Source: Fibrobacterota bacterium
GTDB lineage: Bacteria; Fibrobacterota; Chitinivibrionia; Chitinivibrionales; FEN-1185
Reading direction: 5' to 3'
Length of the DNA stretch: 64,000 nucleotides
Assembly: GCA_003165595.1 (NCBI GenBank)
Contig: PLWQ01000041.1
Location: 81,986 to 145,985 of the forward strand
The stretch's first letter is position 1. Every line of letters begins with the position of its first letter. Shown here piece by piece: positions 8,078 to 16,531 of this stretch. The translations under genes and the position numbers were made by a program. The notes below the pieces were generated by a model that saw only the letters and a list, made by a program, of their open reading frames with translations, made no database searches and was not told where the DNA came from.

Positions 8078-10435
8078 ATGAGAAGCGTCAGACGTGTGTC
8101 AGTTGTATTTACGGCGCTCCTGGCATACGCCACTGTCTCCGCGCAAAGCGGCGATTTTTCGGTTTCCGGGAAAGTTGTTGATTCCACAGGACAACCCATC
8201 GTCAATGCAACCATCACCTACACCAGCATCGCGCAGCGGCTGTCCTGGGACTTCTCAAGGTCGGACGGAGTCTTCGGCGGCCCGACTACCAGGGTTCAAC
8301 CTGTTCAGCAAAATGCAGCCATCACGCTGCAGCGAGAAGGTCCGGTTTCCATAGATATCTTTGATATCAACGGAAGAAAACTGGGAGAGGTGAATAATGC
8401 CAAGATCGACAAAGGCACCTATACGCTGGAGCCCGTCGCCTCCAGACTTTCCAACTCCATCTATGTGCTAAAAATCAAGGCGGGGAACCAGGTGATCTAT
8501 CGGAAACTGCTCAACACGGGCATCAGGAGCAGTTCCACTTTTATCAATCAGCTCTCGTCTTTGAATGCGCCACTGGCTCTGTCAAAAAGGTCCGCGGTCA
8601 TCGATTCGATCCGGGTTGGGAAGACCGGCTATGCCGCAAAGTATGTTCGCATCCAATCATATATCGACAACGTGGGAAATGTGACGCTTGTTCCGGTTAA
8701 CATCGAAGGCGAGGTCGATTCGGTTTTCGCCATAATGACCCAGCTCCAGAAATGCGGCCAGCTTTGCATGCCGACAATTCCTATAACCTCGGCAACCGTT
8801 GCCGGCAATTTCTGCGGGAGCATCTTTGGCGGAGCCGGCTCTTTGACCGGGTATACCCCTTCAACGGTCGCCAACATGGTCGACAGCTTTCAGACCGCAA
8901 TGATGGGCACTTCGTTGAAGATCCCGATCTTGGCAACCTTCGACTTTGTACATGGTGCAAGTGATGTCCCGGGAGCCACCATATTTCCGCATAATCTGGC
9001 CATGGGCGCGATACAGGACACGCTGCTGGTTCAAAAGGCGTTTCGCGCGCAGGCATTGGAGGTGCGGGGTTCCGGATGCAACTGGGGATTAGGACCATGC
9101 ATTGCCGTTATCCGCGACGACCGGTGGGGACGCGCCTACGAAGGATTTTGCGAAACTCCAGAGCGCACACAGATAATGGCCAGGCATGCGATTCTTGGCA
9201 TCCAGACCACCGATCTGTCTATGCCTACATCCTATGCTGCCACCTGCAAACATTTTGCCGGTGACGGAAATACCACGAACGGTGTTAACGCGGGGACCAC
9301 CGCGGGACCCGATTCCGTCGCGAGGGCGATCAATCTGCCCGGCTATGCCTCAGCGGTTGCCGCAGGCGTGGCAACCATCATGCCCTCATTTTCGAGTTGG
9401 TGCGACGGTACTCCTATGCATAATAACGCAACACTCATGACCGGCTGGTTGAAATCACCTGCAGCGGGCAATCCCAATTTCCAGGGTTTCATCGTAGGCG
9501 ATTGGGATGGAGCCACTCTTCCGGGCAGCATCCTTGCAGGCTTGGATGTGCCCATGGCACCTGAGGCCGGACTCGGGACCATAGCAACCATTAACGGTTT
9601 TTATGCAGCGAACCAGGCGCGCCTCGATGATGCTGTCAAGCGCGTGCTTCGCGTAAAGGCCTGGATGGGCTTGCTCAATCCATCGCCCCAATACTTGACG
9701 GACCGCAGGCTCACCGCGCTTGTCGGATGCGCAGCCCACCGTGACGTGGCCCGCGCATGTGTGAGGGCCTCGCTTGTCCTGCTCAAGAACGATACCGTTG
9801 GAGGCACGCCGGTACTTCCGATTCCCACATCGGCAAATGTCGCGATATGGGGTACCGCCGGGGACAATATCGGAATTCAGTGCGGCGGTTTCACGGTGAG
9901 CTGGCAGGGTCAGAGTGGAGCTATTCCCGGCGGCGGCGGCACCTCCGTCCGGACAGCCGTTCAATCGATTTGCAGCAATGCGAGCTACATCGCATCACCC
10001 ACCGGATCTGGGACTTCCGATTATATCATCGCATTTCTCAGCGAAAATCCCTATGCCGAGGTATCCTTCCCGGACATCAACATGGTAAACGACGCCACTA
10101 ACAATGGCACCAGCGGCAATATGGCTACAGCCACGAACTCGACGGTGGTAACCCAGATTCAGACTGCGCATGTCGCCGGGAAGAAGGTGATTGTGGTGTT
10201 GATCGCGGGAAGGCCGCTTGACATTTCGACAGTCATTCCCAATTGCGACGCATTTGTCTGGGCAGGTTTGCCGGGAACTGAAGGCGAAGGCGTTTCCGAC
10301 GTCTTGTTTGCAACAGGGTATAAATTCTCCGGCAAACTCCCGTTTACATGGCCCACAGGTTTGTCCCAGGAACCGATTAATTACGGTGATGGGCAAACCG
10401 GGCTCTTTGCCTACGGCTATGGCCTAACCGACTAA
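8078..10435 (+). CDS. secreted GH3 beta-glucosidase/exoglucanase, copy 2
   Basis: A 785-residue paralogue of the preceding GH3 with the same order: signal peptide (ending VSA-Q), regulatory-like strands (SGKVVDSTGQPIVNATITYT), sorting-like module (VSIDIFDINGRK ... IYVLKIKAGN), linker, GH3 domains. The nucleophile is Asp475 in FIVGDWDGA (SDWDAV in copy 1) and the probable acid/base is Glu656 in LSENPYAEV. It lacks the proline-rich PPYPPNPPNPP insert of copy 1 and has a longer polar loop before the last domain (VNDATNNGTSGNM). Both keep many cysteines, including ICGG-type ones in the last domain, which suggests disulphides in an exported enzyme. The CsgG-like gene starts 28 bases after its stop, so the two are likely co-transcribed. 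Confidence 0.92.
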   Translation: MRSVRRVSVVFTALLAYATVSAQSGDFSVSGKVVDSTGQPIVNATITYTSIAQRLSWDFSRSDGVFGGPTTRVQPVQQNAAITLQREGPVSIDIFDINGRKLGEVNNAKIDKGTYTLEPVASRLSNSIYVLKIKAGNQVIYRKLLNTGIRSSSTFINQLSSLNAPLALSKRSAVIDSIRVGKTGYAAKYVRIQSYIDNVGNVTLVPVNIEGEVDSVFAIMTQLQKCGQLCMPTIPITSATVAGNFCGSIFGGAGSLTGYTPSTVANMVDSFQTAMMGTSLKIPILATFDFVHGASDVPGATIFPHNLAMGAIQDTLLVQKAFRAQALEVRGSGCNWGLGPCIAVIRDDRWGRAYEGFCETPERTQIMARHAILGIQTTDLSMPTSYAATCKHFAGDGNTTNGVNAGTTAGPDSVARAINLPGYASAVAAGVATIMPSFSSWCDGTPMHNNATLMTGWLKSPAAGNPNFQGFIVGDWDGATLPGSILAGLDVPMAPEAGLGTIATINGFYAANQARLDDAVKRVLRVKAWMGLLNPSPQYLTDRRLTALVGCAAHRDVARACVRASLVLLKNDTVGGTPVLPIPTSANVAIWGTAGDNIGIQCGGFTVSWQGQSGAIPGGGGTSVRTAVQSICSNASYIASPTGSGTSDYIIAFLSENPYAEVSFPDINMVNDATNNGTSGNMATATNSTVVTQIQTAHVAGKKVIVVLIAGRPLDISTVIPNCDAFVWAGLPGTEGEGVSDVLFATGYKFSGKLPFTWPTGLSQEPINYGDGQTGLFAYGYGLTD

Positions 10436-10463
10436 AACCAAAAACCATTTTTCCGGAGCCGGT

Positions 10464-11510
10464 ATGCGCATTCGATCAAGAAGATTCTCCAACGTTCTGC
10501 TTGTTCTCAACCTGTTTGCCACGCTTGCAGTATCGCAAACGAAGACCAATATTGCGGTTGCCGACCTGGCGGGACAAGGGATCGACGCTTCTACGGCGGC
10601 GATTATTTCCGACAGGCTGCGCAGCGAACTGTTTACAACCGGCACCGTTACGGTCTTAGAACGATCACAGATGCAGGAGATTCTCAAAGAGCAAGGCTTC
10701 CAGCAGGCAGGCTGCACATCAGACCAGTGTGCGATTGAAACGGGTCAAATGCTGGGAGTGAAATATATGGTGGTTGGATCCATAGGGCTTGTGGGACACA
10801 CGTACACTATTTCGTGCAGGCTTATAGACGTGTCTACGGGCAAAATGGTTGCTACCGCGCATGTCGATTGCAAATGCGAGATCGACGACATCTTGTCGCG
10901 GTCAACGGTTGATCTTTCGCGGAAGCTGGTGCAGTCTTTTTCCAGTGTCCAAACCAATGCTTCTCCGCCATCTTCGCCCCTTACCGCCGAGACGGGATCA
11001 CTCAAAATCTCTTCAAGCCCCTCGGGTGCAGCTCTTCTCGTAAACGATACCGCCAAAGGCAACACTCCGGCGAACATAGACAGCCTTAAGCCCGGCAAAT
11101 ACCAGATAGCCTTGGCGCTGCCGGGATATAGGAACATTACCGATAATCTTCAGGTTTCCGCGGGAGGGATCCTGGAAAAGACTTATTCTCTTAATTCTTT
11201 AACCGGTTCTCGCAACAACAACGGAAAAAAGCTTTTCCCAATGTGGTCCAAAATTGCGCTCGGCGCCGCAACTGTTGTTGTGGCCGGGACCGGCATCGGA
11301 ATGGATCGACTTGTAGACCGTGAAGCAACCAGTTGCGCATCAATTTCCTCGCAATATGCCAATTCCGGTTCCAACGCCTCCTACTCATCGTTCAGCCAGG
11401 ACTATGCAAACCATTACAACAACGAAACAAAGTATTCGCTTTACAGAAATGTTTTGTATGGCGTGGCAGGCGTGCTCGCGGCGGGATTCGTTGTTTCATT
11501 TTTGTACTGA
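10464..11510 (+). CDS. CsgG-like envelope protein with PEGA domain
   Basis: A 348-residue exported protein. After the signal peptide (1-24) comes a CsgG/curli-assembly-like nucleating domain (about 28-160) with the typical VLERSQMQEILKEQGFQ, GCTSDQCAIETGQML and YMVVGSI blocks. Next is a PEGA domain (about 178-245: LKISSSPSGAALLVND, PGKYQIALALPGY). Two hydrophobic helices (about 262-282 and 325-347) follow, so the C-terminus is probably in a membrane. PEGA domains are linked to surface or cell-wall contact. The gene is 28 bases after GH3 copy 2 and 25 bases before the Ig-array lipoprotein gene; the three look like one operon. It probably helps assembly or export of an envelope structure, but its substrate is unknown. 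Confidence 0.8.
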   Translation: MRIRSRRFSNVLLVLNLFATLAVSQTKTNIAVADLAGQGIDASTAAIISDRLRSELFTTGTVTVLERSQMQEILKEQGFQQAGCTSDQCAIETGQMLGVKYMVVGSIGLVGHTYTISCRLIDVSTGKMVATAHVDCKCEIDDILSRSTVDLSRKLVQSFSSVQTNASPPSSPLTAETGSLKISSSPSGAALLVNDTAKGNTPANIDSLKPGKYQIALALPGYRNITDNLQVSAGGILEKTYSLNSLTGSRNNNGKKLFPMWSKIALGAATVVVAGTGIGMDRLVDREATSCASISSQYANSGSNASYSSFSQDYANHYNNETKYSLYRNVLYGVAGVLAAGFVVSFLY

Positions 11511-11535
11511 TACCACCAAGGGGGAGCATTCAATT

Positions 11536-14500
11536 ATGTTGAGAAATGCCGCAGGGCTCACGTGTCTTGTGTTAATGGTGGCCGTGTTGTGTCTGTGCAC
11601 GCAACTCTCCCCCAATACGCTGAAGATGATCTCCTTTAGCGACAACTCCAATCCGCCATCGGCTCCGGTAATCAAATCCGCTATTGCAGGAGTGGGCAGC
11701 ATTACTGTAAGCTGGGATACGGTGAGCGGCGCTCAATCGTACAACTTGTTTTACCATACAGGACCCACGGTAGACACCACAACCGGAACAAAGATGGCAG
11801 GCGTGACATCCCCCGTGCAGATCCCTGGATTGACAAACGATACGCAGTACGCCATTGCCGTGTGCGCAGCGAACGCGAGCGGAGAATCGGGCCCGAGCAA
11901 CACAGTAACCGCCATTCCGCAGATGGCTCCGAGCATTTCCACGCAACCGCAATCGCAGACCGCAACAGTGGGACAAAACGTTACCTTTTCCATTGCCGCC
12001 GACGGCACCGCTCCGCTGAGCTACCAATGGAAAAAGAACGACAGTGTCATTGTTGGAGCGACCAAAGATAGTTTGAGCCTGGCAACCGTGCAGAATTCCA
12101 ATTCCGGCGCCTACACCGTGGTCGTAAGCAATGCTGCCGGGAGCATCGTGAGCAACGCGGCTACGCTTACGGTCACCGCCGCAGCCGTTTCGCCGAGTAT
12201 TGCAACCCAGCCAGCGTCGCAGACGGCCATGGCGGGTTCCCGCGTAACCTTTACCGTTGTGGCAACGGGGACCGGCCCGCTAATTTACAAATGGAAGAAA
12301 AATGGCGCGACCCTGGCGGATTCGACTTCAAACAGCTATACAATCGCATCGGTGGCAAATTCCGATGCGGGCACCTATTCGGTGGTTGTGTCCAACAGCG
12401 TAGGGAATGTGGTCAGCCTCGACGCAGTGCTAACCATTACGTCAACGCCGGTTGCTCCAACGATAACGACACAGCCCCAATCTCAAACCATAACGGTTGG
12501 ACAAACAGTAACGTTCAGCGTTGCCGCAACCGGTACCGGGCTGCTTGCCTATCAATGGAAGAAGGACACAACCACCATTTCCGGCGCCACGTCGAGCACC
12601 TATTCAATCACCAATGTTCAAAGCGGCAATGCCGGCAAATATTCCGTATTGGTAAGTGACAGCGTCGGAAAAGTATTAAGCGACAGCGCGGTTCTCACGG
12701 TGACTGCAGCTCCGGTTGCGCCAAGCATTTCGACGCAGCCGCTCGCCCAGACAGTAATTGCCGGCCAAAATGTTACACTGTCGGTAATCGCGGGCGGCAC
12801 GGCTCCGTTCACCTACCAATGGAAGAAAGACACGGTCTCTATTTCCGGCGCAACATCCAGCAGCCTGTTTCTCTCCGGAGTTCAAGCGGCCAGTGCCGGT
12901 ACCTATACTGTGGTTGTGTCGAATGCCGTCGGAAGCGTAGTCAGTAACGGGGCGCTTTTGACGGTCAATGACGCACCCACGACGCCCAGTATAACGACAC
13001 AGCCGAAATCGCAGAGCGTAACAGCCGGGCAAAGCGTTACATTCTCCGTTGCAGCAATCGGAACTCCGCCGCTATCCTATCAATGGAAAAGGAACGGGGC
13101 GCTCTTAGCCGGCGACACGGCATCTTCGTTCACGATCAGCGCGGTAGCGGTATCGGATACAGGAAGCTACACCTTAACGGTTACCAACAACGCGGGAAAT
13201 GCGGTGAGCATTCCGGCTGTGTTAACGGTGACTCAGGCGCCAGTTGCCCCGAACATCACCACACAACCTGCGTCGGACTCCGCAGTTGCCGGGCAGACCG
13301 TTACCTTCAGCGTAGTTGCAACCGGAACCGCACCGCTTGTCTATCAGTGGTATGTTGGCAGCACCGCAATTTCCGGCGCAACCTCATCAAGTTATGTATT
13401 GCCGAATGTGCAAATAGCAAACGCGGGAACCTACACGGTTGTCGTGTCCAATGGTACTTTACCAAACGCTACAAGCAGCGGCGCTGTGCTCGCGGTAAGT
13501 TCGGCGGCGGTGGCGCCAAGCATAACTGCGCCGCCAAAATCAGATTCAATAACAGCGGGGCAAAGCGTTACCTTTACCGCAACGGCAACCGGAACGGCGC
13601 CGCTTTCGTATCAGTGGTATTTGGGCGGAACAGCTATTTCCGGGGCCACATCGTCAAGCTATTCAATTCAGAATGCCCAGGCAGCCAATGCGGGAACCTA
13701 CACCGTTACCGTATCCAACGGCACCTTGCCAAATGCAACAAGCAGCGGCGCAGTACTTGTTGTAAATCCCCCTCCTGTTGCTCCGAGTATTGCAACCCAA
13801 CCGCCCACACAAACCGTAACAGCCGGACAAAACGTAACTTTCACCGTGGCTGCAACCGGAACCGCACCGCTTGCCTATCAGTGGTATCTCGGCGCTGCCG
13901 TAATTTCGGGCGCAACTTCGGCAAGCTACACAATCTCGAATGTCCAGGCTTCAAATGCGGGAACCTACACTGTTACCGTATCCAACGGCACTTTGCCTAA
14001 TGCAACAAGCACTGGCGCAGTACTTACCGTAAATCCTGCTCCGGTTGCTCCAAGTATCACAACGCAGCCGCTCACGCAAACCGTTACTGCGGGACAAAAC
14101 GTAGCTTTCACCGTGGCTGCAACCGGAACCGCACCGCTTGCCTATCAGTGGTATCTCGGCGCTGCCGCAATTTCGGGCGCAACTTCGGCAAGCTATGCCA
14201 TAACCAACGTCCAGTCTGCCAATGCGGGAACCTACACCGTTACCGTATCCAACGGCACCTTGCCGAATGCAACAAGCACCGGCGCAGTACTTACCGTAAA
14301 TCCTGCTCCTGTTGCTCCGAGCATTACAACTCAACCGCTCACACAAACCGTTACCGCAGGTCAAAACGTGACATTCACCGTGGTTGCAACCGGAACCGCA
14401 CCGCTTGCCTATCAGTGGTATCTCGGCGCTGCCGCAATTTCGGGCGCAACTTCGGCAAGCTATGCCATAACCAGCGTCCAGTCAGCCAATGCGGGAACCT

Positions 14501-15171
14501 ACTCCGTTACCGTATCCAACGGCACCTTGCCCAATGCAACAAGCACCGGCGCAGTGCTTACCGTAAATCCCACAGCAGGCACCGTTTTGGACACGGATGG
14601 AAACATTTACCATACGGTTACAATAGGAACTCAAGTGTGGATGGTGGAAAACCTCAAAACCACGCGCTACAACGACGGAACCTCAATTCCACTTATAACG
14701 GATGCATCTTCTTGGAGCAGCCTCGCCTCTGCGGGATTTTCTCGATACAACAACGATTCGACAACCTATGGGAGCACCTACGGTGCACTTTACAATTGGT
14801 ATGCCGTCAACACGGGCAAGCTTGCTCCAGCGGGCTGGCATGTGCCGACAGATGCGGAATGGGCAGCGCTTGACACGTATCTTGGCGGCGACGCTGTTGC
14901 CGGGGGCACACTCAAAGAAGCAGGAACGACACATTGGTTGGCACCCAACACCGGCGCCACGAACTCGTCGGGTTTTTTCGCGCTTCCGGGCGGTTACCGC
15001 AGCGACGACGGCACATTCAACAGCATCGGCTACGGCGGAGTCTTGTGGTCATCCTCGGCAAACGATGCTGCAAGCTCCTGGTCCCGCAGCATGAGCATCT
15101 GTACAATTAATGTCCTGCGCTACAACTATCTGAGGGGGTATGGGCTTAGCGTCCGGTGCATCAAAAATTAG
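11536..15171 (+). CDS. Ig-array lipoprotein with C-terminal TIGR02145 domain
   Basis: A 1211-residue surface protein. I place the start at the ATG at 11536, with GGGGAG 10 bases upstream, since it gives a signal peptide (LVLMVAVLCLC) ending in a possible lipid cysteine; the frame is open further upstream. Order: one fibronectin-III domain (about 38-125), ten Ig-like domains of about 89 residues with the pattern ITTQP...VTAGQ.VTF...YQW...GTYTVTVSN, then the TIGR02145 Fibrobacter paralogous domain (VTIGTQVWMVENLKTTRY, YNWYAVNTGKLAPAGWHVPT, SVRCIKN) over the last 190 residues. Ig repeats 8-10 are nearly identical at the DNA level. The layout suggests a long stalk holding a C-terminal binding head; the head's ligand is not known. 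Confidence 0.88.
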   Translation: MLRNAAGLTCLVLMVAVLCLCTQLSPNTLKMISFSDNSNPPSAPVIKSAIAGVGSITVSWDTVSGAQSYNLFYHTGPTVDTTTGTKMAGVTSPVQIPGLTNDTQYAIAVCAANASGESGPSNTVTAIPQMAPSISTQPQSQTATVGQNVTFSIAADGTAPLSYQWKKNDSVIVGATKDSLSLATVQNSNSGAYTVVVSNAAGSIVSNAATLTVTAAAVSPSIATQPASQTAMAGSRVTFTVVATGTGPLIYKWKKNGATLADSTSNSYTIASVANSDAGTYSVVVSNSVGNVVSLDAVLTITSTPVAPTITTQPQSQTITVGQTVTFSVAATGTGLLAYQWKKDTTTISGATSSTYSITNVQSGNAGKYSVLVSDSVGKVLSDSAVLTVTAAPVAPSISTQPLAQTVIAGQNVTLSVIAGGTAPFTYQWKKDTVSISGATSSSLFLSGVQAASAGTYTVVVSNAVGSVVSNGALLTVNDAPTTPSITTQPKSQSVTAGQSVTFSVAAIGTPPLSYQWKRNGALLAGDTASSFTISAVAVSDTGSYTLTVTNNAGNAVSIPAVLTVTQAPVAPNITTQPASDSAVAGQTVTFSVVATGTAPLVYQWYVGSTAISGATSSSYVLPNVQIANAGTYTVVVSNGTLPNATSSGAVLAVSSAAVAPSITAPPKSDSITAGQSVTFTATATGTAPLSYQWYLGGTAISGATSSSYSIQNAQAANAGTYTVTVSNGTLPNATSSGAVLVVNPPPVAPSIATQPPTQTVTAGQNVTFTVAATGTAPLAYQWYLGAAVISGATSASYTISNVQASNAGTYTVTVSNGTLPNATSTGAVLTVNPAPVAPSITTQPLTQTVTAGQNVAFTVAATGTAPLAYQWYLGAAAISGATSASYAITNVQSANAGTYTVTVSNGTLPNATSTGAVLTVNPAPVAPSITTQPLTQTVTAGQNVTFTVVATGTAPLAYQWYLGAAAISGATSASYAITSVQSANAGTYSVTVSNGTLPNATSTGAVLTVNPTAGTVLDTDGNIYHTVTIGTQVWMVENLKTTRYNDGTSIPLITDASSWSSLASAGFSRYNNDSTTYGSTYGALYNWYAVNTGKLAPAGWHVPTDAEWAALDTYLGGDAVAGGTLKEAGTTHWLAPNTGATNSSGFFALPGGYRSDDGTFNSIGYGGVLWSSSANDAASSWSRSMSICTINVLRYNYLRGYGLSVRCIKN
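13780..14580 (+). repeat. three near-identical 267-bp Ig-domain repeats
   Basis: Units begin at 13780, 14047 and 14314, each 267 bases (89 codons). They differ at only a few positions, such as ACGTAGC/ACGTGAC and synonymous third bases. The first seven repeats of the same gene are much more diverged, which implies recent unequal recombination at this end of the array. Confidence 0.85.
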
Positions 15172-15372
15172 AATTGACCGTGCGTCAGTTTTTCCATCCG
15201 GTCTTGGCGCACCTGGCAGCTGCAATGTGAGGAACAGGCCCTGGATACACCGGTGCCGATAATTGATATTTGCGATCACAACGCAGATGTGTGGAGGTAC
15301 TTTTTCGTTACCGGGGCCTAGGTTCACGGGCGCATGGGACAGCATCGTGTTTATTGCCCGCTTCTTTGGGTC

Positions 15373-16509
15373 TTAGAAACCCTTTACCGCGTCCACCTCG
15401 ATCTCAAAGAGAAGATCGTCTCTGCATACGTCATTCTCGGCGATTATCCACGGCAATTGGGGAAACGATCGCTCTCGCAGGAATCCCGTAAATGTCCCCG
15501 CGTCGCCGGGGTTCTTTACATAAGCGATAGCCCGAACAGTGTCGGCCCAATCCATTGACCTGGACTCAAGGATCGCCTGAACCACCTTTATGGTCTGGTC
15601 TATCTGGGCGGCAGTGTCGCCTTTAAACACCGTCTCTCCCCGCTCGTTGATACTTGCCGTTCCGGAAATGAGAAGACGCCGCAGGCCCGGCGTTTCGATT
15701 TCCACGGCCCTCGAAAACGCGCTTCCGTATCCAAGGGCTTGATTCTGGAGCGGAGAGGAAATTTCCCGTGCCGACGCGCCGTTGACCTTGAAGGCAATGG
15801 CCTCCGCGGCGGCGACGAGTGCAGTTTCGTGCGGATTCCGCCCGCCTATGCCGGTACTTGCCGGAAGAAGCTTTTCGAAAATACCGCGGTCCCGGTAGAA
15901 ACGTGTCCTCACCGCGTTGAACGCTCCATACCATTCGAGAAGTCGATCGTTGTAGAACCACGTGCGAACAAGGTTCGTAGTATCCATGCCGGCGGCGTTA
16001 AGGGCGGACTCCAAAGCCTCAAGAGTGAGCTGCGTCTGCTGCGCGGGCATGATGCCGGGCGCGCCGGAATTGATGCCTCCCACAATGCAATAGCGCCCTG
16101 TTGCGTCTTCCCACGCTCTCGCAACCGGGCCCGCATCGAGGCACACCGTGTCCACCCGGGCTCCGGCGACCGAACGAACAAGAATCCCGGCTAGCGGCGC
16201 GCCGTTGCAGCTGAGCCCCTCCACCCAGGTAACCGGCGGGCAGGGCGGCGGAAGATGGGCGGCGAGGGCGCGAACGAATTGTTTGTACCGGACGCATGGA
16301 CCAAAGACGTCGCACTTTACAATTGCAGTTCCGGACTCGCGGAGGAACGCGGCGCATCTTCCGGCAAGCGCCGCTTCGGTTTCGTCGCCGTCGGGCCAGA
16401 GGGCGGCATATACGGTCGAGACACCGCTCTGCTCAATAACCGTTGTCTGGAGGCCGCGTTCAGTTGCGCGGCGGATGGCGGCGGGCATTCGGGGATTCCC
16501 TTTTTCCAT
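15373..16509 (-). CDS. double RidA/YjgF-like protein
   Basis: A 378-residue protein without a signal peptide. The second half contains a recognisable RidA/YjgF-type domain (about 255-378: LLISGTASINERGETVFKGD, QIDQTIKVVQAILES, TVRAIAYVKNPGDAGTF). The middle (about 140-240) resembles a second, divergent copy (YCIVGGINSGAPGIMPAQQT, LEALESALNAAGMDTTNLVR). Such fusions include the chorismatase-like FkbO/Hyg5 group, whose members act on chorismate; simple RidA proteins deaminate reactive imines. I cannot choose between these. Its ATG is 22 bases after the stop of the haem/propeller gene, so the pair is probably co-transcribed. An internal ATG at 16488 has a better placed AAAGGG and could be the real start. 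Confidence 0.7.
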   Translation of the reverse strand: MEKGNPRMPAAIRRATERGLQTTVIEQSGVSTVYAALWPDGDETEAALAGRCAAFLRESGTAIVKCDVFGPCVRYKQFVRALAAHLPPPCPPVTWVEGLSCNGAPLAGILVRSVAGARVDTVCLDAGPVARAWEDATGRYCIVGGINSGAPGIMPAQQTQLTLEALESALNAAGMDTTNLVRTWFYNDRLLEWYGAFNAVRTRFYRDRGIFEKLLPASTGIGGRNPHETALVAAAEAIAFKVNGASAREISSPLQNQALGYGSAFSRAVEIETPGLRRLLISGTASINERGETVFKGDTAAQIDQTIKVVQAILESRSMDWADTVRAIAYVKNPGDAGTFTGFLRERSFPQLPWIIAENDVCRDDLLFEIEVDAVKGF

Positions 16510-16531
16510 TTTTTAACGACCGGCGGATTTT

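Noticed and set aside
11320-11535. Longer start for the Ig-array lipoprotein
   Set aside because: The extra part overlaps the CsgG-like gene in another frame; GGGGAG and a signal peptide support 11536.
13780-14580. CRISPR-like tandem repeats
   Set aside because: The units are 267-base coding repeats without unique spacers; the same holds for 63243-64000 (246-base units).
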